Positions 33,374-40,660 of a stretch of 64,000 bases of DNA are shown here, one piece after another. A program made the position numbers and the translations under genes. The notes below the pieces were generated by a model, which worked only from the letters and a program-made list of their open reading frames with translations, was not told the origin of the DNA and ran no database searches. The stretch comes from Nitrospira sp. (GTDB taxonomy: Bacteria; Nitrospirota; Thermodesulfovibrionia; Thermodesulfovibrionales; Dissulfurispiraceae). Location: NCBI GenBank assembly GCA_002634385.1, contig NSJL01000002.1, positions 186,001-250,000 of the forward strand, written 5' to 3'. Within the stretch, counting starts at the first letter, position 1. Every line of letters begins with the position of its first letter.

Positions 33374-35380
33374 ATGGAATTCCTGCAATCCCTTTTGATC
33401 ATTTTCGGCGTTTCAGCCGTAGTAGTCTTCGTTCTCGGCAGAATGAGGGTCCCCTCCATCGTCGGCTTCCTGGTGGCAGGGATCATCCTGGGTCCCCACG
33501 GCTTCCGTCTCATCGACAACATACATTCCGTGGAGCTCCTCGCCGAAATCGGCGTAATCCTTCTCATGTTCACCATAGGCCTCGAGTTTTCCCTGAAAAA
33601 CCTCCTGCTGCTGCGCTCTGCCGTCTTCGGAGGGGGCTCCCTGCAAGTCCTCCTCACCATAACACTTGTGACCTTGTTGAGCTATTCTCTTTTCCAGCCG
33701 CAACTGAACGTATCTGTTTTCTACGGGTTTCTTGTGGCATTAAGCAGCACGGCCATTGTACTGAAGCTCCTTATGGACAGAGCCGAAATCAACGCGCCCC
33801 AGGGGAGGATGTCGGTAGGAATCCTCGTCTTTCAGGACCTGTGTGTCGTTCCCTTCATGCTGCTTCTCCCGGTTCTCGCCGGCAACGGGGGAGGATTCGG
33901 GGCAGTAGTCACCAGTATGGCAAAGGCCCTTTTTGTTATCGGCATCGTCCTTCTTTCCTCCCGTTGGGGGGTCCCCCATGTACTGCATGAAGTAGTGAAA
34001 TCGAAGAGCCGTGAGCTCTTCGTCATTACCATCATTCTCCTGTGTCTTGGAACCGCTTTTCTGACCTACAGGCTGGGCCTCTCCCTGGCTCTGGGGGCCT
34101 TTCTTGCCGGTATCGTCATTTCTGAATCCGAATATGCGTCCCAGGCAGTGGCGGATATTCTCCCCTTCAAGGAAAGTTTCTCCGGGCTTTTTTTCATCTC
34201 GGTGGGAATGCTGATGGATCTGGACTTTTTCCGCGGCCATTTCGTCACCGTAGTCAGTGCTGTTCTCCTCATTACTTCCGTGAAGCTGATCGCGGCCGTG
34301 GCCGCTATCTCCGCACTCACCCTCTCGGTGCGGCACGCACTGCAGACCGGTTTCTATCTTTCGCAGATCGGGGAGTTTTCGTTTGTTCTTGCACTTGCCG
34401 GCAGGGCTCAGGGCCTGATGACGGATGCGGTGTACCAGGTCTTTTTGTCTTCTGCAGTCCTGACGATGATGCTTACCCCTTTCATGATCACTGCCGCGTC
34501 CCCCGTCTCGGAATGGTGTGCCTCGCGCACGGCTCTCCGGAGGCTTGAAAAATCCCGGAAAAGAACGCTTCAGCACGGGCAGGAAGAGAAAAGGACCGGT
34601 CATGTGATCATCATCGGCTTTGGAGTAAACGGACGCAACGTTGCGCGAGTATTGAAGGAATCCGCTATCCCGTACGTAGTGCTGGAATTCAACAGCACTA
34701 CGGTACGGAAACTGCGCAGGAAAGGAGAGCCTATCTGCTACGGCGACGGCACGAGCATCGAGATCCTCCACAAACTGCAGGTACAAACCGCCCGGATACT
34801 GGTCGTTGCCATTTCAGACGCTGCGGCCACCCGGAGGATCGTACAGATTGCCCGCAAGGAGAATCCCGCTCTGCACATCCTGGTACGAACCCGTTTTGTG
34901 GCCGAAACAGATGATCTGATGAGAGTGGGAGCCGACGAAGTCATCCCCGAGGAATTCGAGACGTCCATAGAAATTTCTTCCAGAGTGCTCCACCAGTATC
35001 ATGTACCGTGGAACATCATCATGGAAAAAATTGAGGACATACGCAGAGACAGCTATCACGTACTTCGAACCGTCAGTCTGCCCCCCGCCAAGCCCCTCGC
35101 TGCGAGGGAGAAACTGCTTGCCGATATAGACACGGAGAGCTACCTGGTAAAAAAAGGGGCTCCGGTTGCCGGATATTCCATCAGGGAATTGCATTTCAGG
35201 ACCGCAACCGGGTGCACGATTATCGCCGTTCAACGGGAGGAGCAGGTCTTTCAGAATCCCCATCCGGATTTTACTCTGAAAGAGGGCGACAGTATTCTGT
35301 TCATCGGGAGAAGGGAAGATATTACCCGCGCACTGGGGTACTTTGAATCGGACAGTGTCCTTTCCGCGAAGTACCTCTGA
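33374..35380 (+). CDS. Kef-type monovalent cation:proton antiporter (CPA2) with TrkA domains
   Basis: A 668-aa protein. An N-terminal CPA2 Na+/H+ exchanger-like domain of about 12-13 helices (residues 1-385) includes 'GFLVAGIILGPHG' and 'SSTAIVLKLLMD'. A cytosolic RCK/TrkA-N nucleotide-binding domain (about 408-530) has 'VIIIGFGVNGRNVARVL', and a TrkA-C domain spans about 580-660. This is the KefB/KefC or YbaL architecture for K+ or Na+ efflux gated by nucleotide or glutathione-like ligands. No KefF/G partner is adjacent. Convergent with the Usp gene. Confidence 0.92.
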   Translation: MEFLQSLLIIFGVSAVVVFVLGRMRVPSIVGFLVAGIILGPHGFRLIDNIHSVELLAEIGVILLMFTIGLEFSLKNLLLLRSAVFGGGSLQVLLTITLVTLLSYSLFQPQLNVSVFYGFLVALSSTAIVLKLLMDRAEINAPQGRMSVGILVFQDLCVVPFMLLLPVLAGNGGGFGAVVTSMAKALFVIGIVLLSSRWGVPHVLHEVVKSKSRELFVITIILLCLGTAFLTYRLGLSLALGAFLAGIVISESEYASQAVADILPFKESFSGLFFISVGMLMDLDFFRGHFVTVVSAVLLITSVKLIAAVAAISALTLSVRHALQTGFYLSQIGEFSFVLALAGRAQGLMTDAVYQVFLSSAVLTMMLTPFMITAASPVSEWCASRTALRRLEKSRKRTLQHGQEEKRTGHVIIIGFGVNGRNVARVLKESAIPYVVLEFNSTTVRKLRRKGEPICYGDGTSIEILHKLQVQTARILVVAISDAAATRRIVQIARKENPALHILVRTRFVAETDDLMRVGADEVIPEEFETSIEISSRVLHQYHVPWNIIMEKIEDIRRDSYHVLRTVSLPPAKPLAAREKLLADIDTESYLVKKGAPVAGYSIRELHFRTATGCTIIAVQREEQVFQNPHPDFTLKEGDSILFIGRREDITRALGYFESDSVLSAKYL

Positions 35381-35413
35381 TGTAGAAGATAGTGTGCCCG
35401 CGCCCCCTAGCCC

Positions 35414-36286
35414 CTAGAGCCGCGCCACGAATATGGGACATCCTGCATGGGCGATGACTTTCTCCGTCACACTCCCCATGAGAAGCCTCCTCAATCCGGT
35501 ACGTCCGTGGGAGCCCATTACGATGACACTCGCTTTCATCTCGTGTGCAAGGGCGACGATCAGCCGGTGGCTTTCTCCCTCCCTTACCACGGTATGGACA
35601 GCGACACCCGCGGCCTCTGCCTGCGCTGCGGCAACCTCCGTATATCCCCTTGCCTTTCCGATCAGATCCTCAACAGCCTGCGGAGCCTCTCCATAGAATT
35701 CCGGAGGGACATCCACCACTGATACAGCGGTGAGTGTCCCTCCGTACGCCTGCGCAAAGCTGACGGCCTTTTCACCGGCAATCCTGCTGAATCTCGATCC
35801 GTCCGTCGCGAGGAGGATATTCTTCCATCCCACTTCTGCATTCAGGGGAACAACCAGGACATCCCGCTGGCTGTACCCGATGACCCGGGCCGTGACACTG
35901 CCCACAAAAACCCGTTCCGCACTGCGCATCCCCCGCCTCCCCATAACGATAAGATCGCAGTTTTCCGCCTCCGCGAGGTCGATGATGCGCTCATGCGGCT
36001 CTCCCTCCTCGCACACCGTCTTGACCAGGACCCTGGCGGACTTTGCAGCCCCGGCGGCTTCTGCAAGGGCATTCTCGCAGGGATACCGGATCGCCTGCTG
36101 GACATTGCCGATTCCCACCATATCCAGGTCCCCTTCATAGGGGGGAACCACAGATACCACAGTGATCCAGCTCTTCTCGTCCGCAGCAAGCTTGAAGGAT
36201 TCCTTGAGGGCATGCATACTGGTCACGGAGCCGTCAATAGCCACCAGCATCTTTTTGCAGCCCTTTTTGCAGCCGTCGGTTTCCAC
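35414..36286 (-). CDS. Tandem universal stress protein (two UspA domains)
   Basis: A 290-aa protein with two Usp domains: about residues 10-148 and 153-290. Each has the 'L-V-A-I-D-G-S' / 'L-L-A-T-D-G-S' first strand and the nucleotide-binding signature (first: MGRRG...FVGSVT; second: MGSHGRTGLRRLLMGSVTEKV), so ATP binding is likely in both. It starts at GTG 36286, which lies 4 bases past the TauE stop; an alternative ATG is 12 codons in. It is the last gene of the 38365-to-35414 operon, linking stress sensing with the transporter. Confidence 0.9.
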   Translation of the reverse strand: METDGCKKGCKKMLVAIDGSVTSMHALKESFKLAADEKSWITVVSVVPPYEGDLDMVGIGNVQQAIRYPCENALAEAAGAAKSARVLVKTVCEEGEPHERIIDLAEAENCDLIVMGRRGMRSAERVFVGSVTARVIGYSQRDVLVVPLNAEVGWKNILLATDGSRFSRIAGEKAVSFAQAYGGTLTAVSVVDVPPEFYGEAPQAVEDLIGKARGYTEVAAAQAEAAGVAVHTVVREGESHRLIVALAHEMKASVIVMGSHGRTGLRRLLMGSVTEKVIAHAGCPIFVARL

Positions 36287-36289
36287 CCG

Positions 36290-37381
36290 TTACGCCTTTC
36301 CGCGTCCAAGGGCGTGAGCCGCGGAAAGCTCGCGCTCCGCTCTCCGCCCCTGCCACATTGCCCGAAGGACGATGAATGCCCCGAGAGCGAGGGCGAAGAT
36401 CATGATGGCAAAGCTGGTGCTTTTCAATATCTTGACAGTGGTCTCTCCCAGCGTTGAGATAAGCCCCAACTGGGACAGGTACACCGGTATCATCAGTCCA
36501 CGACTGAAGAGGACGATCACCATGATAACTCCCATGACCACCTTGATCATGAAAGGCTTCACATAGGTGGTGCCGATGGCTCCCAGCTGAATTCCGAAAA
36601 GGGATCCCGCCAGGATGATCATTGCGAGACGGATATCCACAAGACCGCTCATGGCGTACTTGAAAGACCCTCCCAATCCCATAATGAAAGCGATCACCAG
36701 TTCCGTCGCAGAGGCCATGAGACTCGGGGCACCGAGAACATAGATCATGGAAGGGACGCCGATAAAACCGCCCACCGCGATCGTGGCGGCAAGCATGCCG
36801 GTAGCAAAACCGAGGGGAATGGTAAAGAGCACCGAAACTTTCGCGTTCAGGCTCTTAAAATAAACCATCGTCCCCGGGATGTTGACCGACTGCACCCAGC
36901 GGGCAATCTTCGTCACCTTCTCTGCCTCGTTTGCAGAGCCCGACTTATAGGTCTTCCATGCATCGCGCAGGACAAAAGTGCCCACTACGGCGAGAATCAC
37001 CACAAAGGCGACACTGACGTAGAGATTGGACCCCGCGTCGCCGAAGGACTTTTTGATCGCCTCCTGGATATGCACACCGTAAAGAACGCCGGCTTCTGCG
37101 GACACTCCGAGTACGATGCCGAGCTTGACATCCACCTGCCCGTATTTCGCTCTTTTCAGCGATCCCACAAGGGCCTTGGGAAATTTATGGCACATATTGC
37201 TCGCCACCGCCACGAGTCCGGGGACCCCCATGCTCATCATGCCGGGGGTGAGCACGAAAGCGCCTCCCGAGCCGATGAATCCGCTTACGAGACCTCCCAC
37301 AAACCCGACGAGGAAAAGATATACAATATTCATTGTATCGAGATTAACAAAGTTTGATGCTTCCTTTATGATGTCATGCAT
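36290..37381 (-). CDS. TauE/SafE (DUF81) family anion transporter
   Basis: A 363-aa membrane protein with about nine helices and two TauE repeats: 'FVGGLVSGFIGSGGAFVLTPGMM' near the start and 'LAATIAVGGFIGVPSMIYVLG' in the middle. The family exports sulfite, sulfoacetate or other organosulfonates, or related small anions. The central soluble insertion (about residues 135-180) is longer than in short family members. ATG 37381 follows directly after the stop of the 84-aa gene, with aaggaggtaaaa as ribosome binding site. Flanked by two Usp-type genes in the same operon. Confidence 0.88.
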   Translation of the reverse strand: MHDIIKEASNFVNLDTMNIVYLFLVGFVGGLVSGFIGSGGAFVLTPGMMSMGVPGLVAVASNMCHKFPKALVGSLKRAKYGQVDVKLGIVLGVSAEAGVLYGVHIQEAIKKSFGDAGSNLYVSVAFVVILAVVGTFVLRDAWKTYKSGSANEAEKVTKIARWVQSVNIPGTMVYFKSLNAKVSVLFTIPLGFATGMLAATIAVGGFIGVPSMIYVLGAPSLMASATELVIAFIMGLGGSFKYAMSGLVDIRLAMIILAGSLFGIQLGAIGTTYVKPFMIKVVMGVIMVIVLFSRGLMIPVYLSQLGLISTLGETTVKILKSTSFAIMIFALALGAFIVLRAMWQGRRAERELSAAHALGRGKA

Positions 37382-37382
37382 G

Positions 37383-37637
37383 TCATTTTACCTCCTTGCG
37401 TTTGGATGCCTCGACCCCCATCACTGTCCAGAAGTTCCCGGTAAAAGATCCGTGTACAACAGAAAAAATGAATGCCGTCACTATGGGGAGAAAGGCGTAC
37501 ACCCCGCCGCGACCGAAGTAAGAATTGATGAGGCCCTGCTGCGAGAGCAGGATTGTGTACAACATTATCGAGACAATCCCCATAACCAACAACTTTCCAT
37601 AGGGTTTCTTTTTTGCCTTGCCGTAGCCGCCTGCCAT
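37383..37637 (-). CDS. Small membrane protein upstream of TauE (84 aa)
   Basis: Met-Ala-Gly-Gly-Tyr-Gly-Lys-Ala-Lys-Lys-Lys N-terminus, then two hydrophobic segments (about 14-34 and 44-64) and a short basic tail. Its stop abuts the TauE start, so the two are translationally coupled. That suggests it is an accessory subunit of the transporter. I recall similar small proteins beside TauE in sulfate reducers, but this is not checked. The ribosome binding site aaaggaggaaag is strong. Confidence 0.7.
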   Translation of the reverse strand: MAGGYGKAKKKPYGKLLVMGIVSIMLYTILLSQQGLINSYFGRGGVYAFLPIVTAFIFSVVHGSFTGNFWTVMGVEASKRKEVK

Positions 37638-37691
37638 TTCTTTCCTCCTTTTTCTTTAAAAGCGCCGGAAGGCGCCTGTTCTTTCCCACTC

Positions 37692-38180
37692 TCACCCGTT
37701 ATCCGCAACTACAACCAGGGGACATCTGAGTCTCTGCCATGCCTCGGAAAGCTTCTTCCCCCTCCCCCTGCAATCGATATCCAGGGTGTCCGACGATCCG
37801 GTAACCGCGAACAAAACTCTCTTTCTTGAATTGGTATAATCGATAATCGCCTCTTTCAGGCACCCTTTCTCCTTCTGTAACCGGTACTGGATTCCCTCTT
37901 CCCTGATCTCCGAGAGACACTGCTCGAGTGCCGGGTCGGACCCTCCTCCGGAGGAAACATAGAGAATGTCCAGACCGGCGCCGATTCTCCTGCACGTATT
38001 CACGGCATACCGGAAAATCCTTCTGTCTATCCGGCCCCCTTTTACCGCTAGAAGGACCCGTCTCTCCTCCCGCACCATGGTGCGGGCGGTCTCGAACTCC
38101 GCCTCTTCGGCGAAAGCCGCCGCTATCATGGCGGTTTCGAACTGCTTTGCTACTCTTTTCAGCCTTTCCATCTTTCGCAC
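37692..38180 (-). CDS. Usp-like protein with N-terminal FETAM motif domain
   Basis: A 162-aa protein. Residues about 5-40 (QFETAMIAAAFAEEAEFETAR) repeat the sequence of the separate 56-aa protein encoded just upstream. Residues 41-160 look like a divergent UspA domain ('RRVLLAVKGGRIDRRIFRYAVNTCRRIGAGLDILYV', 'RKRVLFAVTG', 'CPLVVVADNG'), but the ATP-binding G-x2-G-x9-G-S/T motif is not evident. GTG 38180 or ATG 38171 could be the start; the ribosome binding site is weak for both, so translation may depend on coupling to the upstream gene 15 bases away. Confidence 0.65.
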   Translation of the reverse strand: MRKMERLKRVAKQFETAMIAAAFAEEAEFETARTMVREERRVLLAVKGGRIDRRIFRYAVNTCRRIGAGLDILYVSSGGGSDPALEQCLSEIREEGIQYRLQKEKGCLKEAIIDYTNSRKRVLFAVTGSSDTLDIDCRGRGKKLSEAWQRLRCPLVVVADNG

Positions 38181-38194
38181 GTATCGTCCGGGGC

Positions 38195-38365
38195 TCAGTC
38201 GGCCCTGAGCTCTTTCCTTTGGGCTGTTCTCTTGACTACGGAAGGTCTGTTGCTCTTCCTGAGCTTCTCCTCTTTCAGGATCTGCCGGGCGGTTTCGAAT
38301 GCCCCCTCCTCGGCGAAAGCCGCCGCCATCATGGCGGTTTCGAACTGCTTTAAAAGCTTCTTCAT
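38195..38365 (-). CDS. 56-aa protein with FETAM/FETAR motif
   Basis: ATG 38365 is preceded by aaggaggaagagggc. The product reads Met-Lys-Lys-Leu-Leu-Lys-Gln-Phe-Glu-Thr-Ala-Met-Met, Ala-rich helix, Phe-Ala-Glu-Glu-Gly-Ala-Phe-Glu-Thr-Ala-Arg, then a Lys/Arg-rich tail. About 24 residues match the N-terminus of the next protein almost exactly, so the two arose by duplication of one short helical module. First gene of the Usp-TauE operon. Function unknown. The DNA of the module is also strongly repeated at 38100-38150 and 38285-38350. Confidence 0.65.
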   Translation of the reverse strand: MKKLLKQFETAMMAAAFAEEGAFETARQILKEEKLRKSNRPSVVKRTAQRKELRAD

Positions 38366-38678
38366 GCCCTCTTCCTCCTTATCGTTGGGTATGTTTCCTC
38401 TTTATCAGATTCCATACCAACCGGAGCATTCAGCATATGCCGTTGTTTTTATGCAATTTTCTCATACTAACCGCAAAATACGTTATGCAAAAAGCGTTTC
38501 ATTCTGCATCAACACTTCACGGGACTCATGGTATGCACTGATAAATCAAAGGAATCGGGAGCGATGCATTCGTGTCATGCCTATTGCACAATGCAACGTT
38601 TTATAAAATGGCTGTCTTCTCCTCATTGAGAGCAAGGAGAGATCGGGTCACAAGGGAGTGAAGGAAGGCAGAAGAACG
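38366..38678. other. AT-rich leader/promoter region of the Usp-TauE operon
   Basis: No gene. AT-rich compared with its surroundings. Contains two exact TTATGCAA boxes (38449-38456 and 38483-38490, 34 bases apart) and a related GTATGCAC at 38531. No clear -35/-10 pair or -24/-12 sigma54 site was found. Confidence 0.35.
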
Positions 38679-38708
38679 AAAGACCCGGGAGCAGAACCCC
38701 GGGTCTTT
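38679..38708. terminator. Perfect 11-bp hairpin terminator
   Basis: AAAGACCCGGG (38679-38689) and CCCGGGTCTTT (38698-38708) around an 8-base loop. On the minus strand it follows the gene ending at 38761 and is trailed by TTTCGTTCTTCT; on the plus strand by an A-run. Likely terminator of the minus-strand gene. Confidence 0.6.
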
Positions 38709-38760
38709 AAAAAGGCGACACCTCTACTTTCTACGCATTCATTTCCTTTCGAAAAATGAA

Positions 38761-39432
38761 TCAGTTGTCATGAAAAATAAAGGGCTGCTCATTATACTTT
38801 CCGTAGAAGGCCATGTTGATAGAGACTATCTCTTCGAGAATTCTTTCGTACTTGATGCCGAATTGCCTCCTGAGCGCCGCGGCAATATCCGTATAGCGCG
38901 CAAAAAGCTCACCGACAGTGGAGGTGCGGTACTGGTGAATGAACTGTTTGCAGTGTTTGTACGCTTCGTCGGATTCCGCATAGGGAGTTTTCCGGAGGGC
39001 TGCCTCCACCTGGCGCGCAATCTCCTCCCTGAGGGAGTCAGATTCCTCCCCCCGGGTGCGCCTGCGAAAGAGCTCTCCCACAGAGAGGGAATCCAGCTCC
39101 AGGCACCCGCTGAACCGGGTGCAGTTGAAGCAGCAAAATCTCAGCTCTTCCCTCAGCGAATCGATGAGGCAGGTCTCAAGCATCTCCCTGAAAGTGTCGT
39201 CCGGATCGAGCTTTACGATATCCAGGAGACGGGAAACGAATTCCTCGCTCCTCTCCATCACCCCGGGAGGGGTTTCCCGCACCCGCTTCGAATTCTCAAA
39301 GCCGATGATACTCCCGGCGATGGTCGCATAATACCGCAGATCCTCGGGGAAAACGGAAATTTTTTTCCGGAACTCTCTGTCATTGACTTCCTTGAGGATT
39401 GCCAGCAACGAAAACATCTTATGGTCCGACAT
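38761..39432 (-). CDS. Hypothetical cytosolic protein with Cys cluster (223 aa)
   Basis: ATG 39432 with aaggagaagtatc is chosen over a longer frame. The product is helical and charged. Residues about 112-125 hold Phe-Cys-Cys-Phe-Asn-Cys-x5-Gly-Cys, four cysteines that could bind zinc or an Fe-S cluster. The flanks include 'KHCKQFIHQYR' with one more Cys/His pair. No family was recognised. It is divergent from the cyclic nucleotide-binding protein gene with 115 bases between starts, which hints at shared regulation. Confidence 0.6.
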   Translation of the reverse strand: MSDHKMFSLLAILKEVNDREFRKKISVFPEDLRYYATIAGSIIGFENSKRVRETPPGVMERSEEFVSRLLDIVKLDPDDTFREMLETCLIDSLREELRFCCFNCTRFSGCLELDSLSVGELFRRRTRGEESDSLREEIARQVEAALRKTPYAESDEAYKHCKQFIHQYRTSTVGELFARYTDIAAALRRQFGIKYERILEEIVSINMAFYGKYNEQPFIFHDN

Positions 39433-39547
39433 GATACTTCTCCTTCTATGGGGTACAGCGACGGTTTTACGCAGGATATTATACATATCGGGATGTCTTT
39501 TGGCCATTTCCGCTATAATAAAATCGCACTACTCCACGGAGAGGGAT

Positions 39548-40030
39548 ATGGAAAAGAAGCTTTCAGAAGAGGAAGAGAAAAAAATAAAGATAATGCAAGC
39601 ATTATCGTTCTTCAAACCCTTCACCGGGGAAGAGCTCGTGCTTATCCTTGCCACGAGCCGCTGGCTGAAATGCAGCGCCGGAGAGCCCGTGGTGAGAGAG
39701 GGAGATACCGAATGCTCCTTTTACATCATCCTGAAGGGGAGTGTGGAGGTTCAGAAGAAAACCGGTGTCGCTCATTTGAAGAAGACACTGGGATTATTGA
39801 GCACGGGGCAATGTTTCGGAGAGATGTCGCTGGTCACGGGGGAAACGCGGAACGCTGACGTTATCGCCTGCACGGAAACATATGTCCTGAAGATCGATGC
39901 CGCTGTTCTGAACAAAGATACCGATTCCTTTAAAATGAGATCCCTCCAGTTCAAATTTTACAAAATATTCGCCGAGATACTCGCGAAGAGGCTGAATGCG
40001 CTGGACAGGGAATTCGTCAAACTCTATTGA
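39548..40030 (+). CDS. Cyclic nucleotide-binding domain protein
   Basis: A 160-aa protein. A charged N-terminal helix (MEKKLSEEEEKKIK) is followed by a CAP-ED/cNMP-binding beta barrel: 'F-K-P-F-T-G-E-E', 'G-E-P-V-V-R-E-G-D', 'F-Y-I-I-L-K-G-S-V-E-V', and the phosphate cassette region 'C-F-G-E-M-S-L-V-T-G-E-T-R-N-A-D-V', then a C-terminal helix. Phe-Gly-Glu-Met-x-Leu is conserved, but the Arg of the cassette is shifted. There is no HTH, so it is not a Crp regulator; it may be a freestanding sensor. Ends at a bidirectional hairpin. Confidence 0.85.
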   Translation: MEKKLSEEEEKKIKIMQALSFFKPFTGEELVLILATSRWLKCSAGEPVVREGDTECSFYIILKGSVEVQKKTGVAHLKKTLGLLSTGQCFGEMSLVTGETRNADVIACTETYVLKIDAAVLNKDTDSFKMRSLQFKFYKIFAEILAKRLNALDREFVKLY

Positions 40031-40039
40031 AGGAATTCA

Positions 40040-40074
40040 GAAGGACAAGGCAGAGGAATCCTGCCTTGTCCTTC
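40040..40074. terminator. Bidirectional hairpin terminator
   Basis: GAAGGACAAGGCAG (40040-40053) pairs perfectly with CTGCCTTGTCCTTC (40061-40074) around a 7-base loop, between the convergent cNMP-binding and small membrane protein genes. The T-tracts are short. Confidence 0.65.
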
Positions 40075-40087
40075 TTGACAGACTCTC

Positions 40088-40426
40088 TTACGATTTCACC
40101 CTGACCGCCTCGCCGGCAGGGGTCTTTGCTTCAGAGGGGGAGGTGACCGAGGCCACCATATACCCCAGGGCCGTTCCCACTATGGATCCCACCACGAGGT
40201 GCACCGATCCCACACACACGATCCCCAGCATGCTCCCCACTGCCACCACCATCCGCACCACCACCGAGGGCTCCCCTCCCGCACCCAGCAGATGCTTCAG
40301 CACTACCATCGCCCCGTAGCTGCCAAAGTAAAAGCCCGGAATCACCCCGAACACCAGAAAGGAGAGTCCCCCCAGCGCCGCACCGATCTTCGTCCCCATT
40401 CTCACTATCGTCTCTCTTGCTTTCAT
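40088..40426 (-). CDS. Small multi-helix membrane protein (112 aa)
   Basis: Three hydrophobic, Gly/Val-rich segments (about 12-35, 38-50 and 57-95) and a short polar C-terminus. Glycine spacing (GAALGG, GFYFGSYG, GSMLGIVCVG, GSIVGTALG) suggests tightly packed helices. ATG 40426 has caaggaggcagga upstream. No family recognised. It lies divergent from the Lon-receiver gene, sharing the 234-bp region that holds the two TTTGCA-N4-TGCAAA dyads. Confidence 0.6.
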   Translation of the reverse strand: MKARETIVRMGTKIGAALGGLSFLVFGVIPGFYFGSYGAMVVLKHLLGAGGEPSVVVRMVVAVGSMLGIVCVGSVHLVVGSIVGTALGYMVASVTSPSEAKTPAGEAVRVKS

Positions 40427-40545
40427 TGTCCTGCCTCCTTGTATTTTTTCCTCTCTTCCTGCCCTGTATCCTTATGCCCTCTTTTAAGCACCTTTTATGC
40501 CAATTCTTAAGCTGTTGTTTTTTTTATTATTCATAGATATTTTCG

Positions 40546-40590
40546 TTTGCAAAACTGCAAATCCCCCTCTCCACTTTGCAGTTTTGCAAA
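40546..40590. promoter_or_regulatory. Tandem 16-bp operator dyads TTTGCA-N4-TGCAAA
   Basis: TTTGCAAAACTGCAAA (40546-40561) and TTTGCAGTTTTGCAAA (40575-40590). Each is a dyad with TTTGCA-N4-TGCAAA half sites, and the two are perfect reverse complements of one another with centres 29 bases apart. They lie 70-115 bases before the Lon-receiver start and 120-165 before the divergent membrane protein gene. Most likely two binding sites for one dimeric regulator; it is not known which. Confidence 0.6.
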
Positions 40591-40660
40591 AAACTGACCG
40601 GAACCACATTATGGATTTATACAGTACTTATTGCTAGAATAATTCCGGAAGGAAGGATGT

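Noticed and set aside
38449-38500. Sigma54 -24/-12 promoter for the Usp-TauE operon (TGAAACG-N4-TTGCA)
   Set aside because: The essential GG at -24 is missing and no enhancer site is evident.
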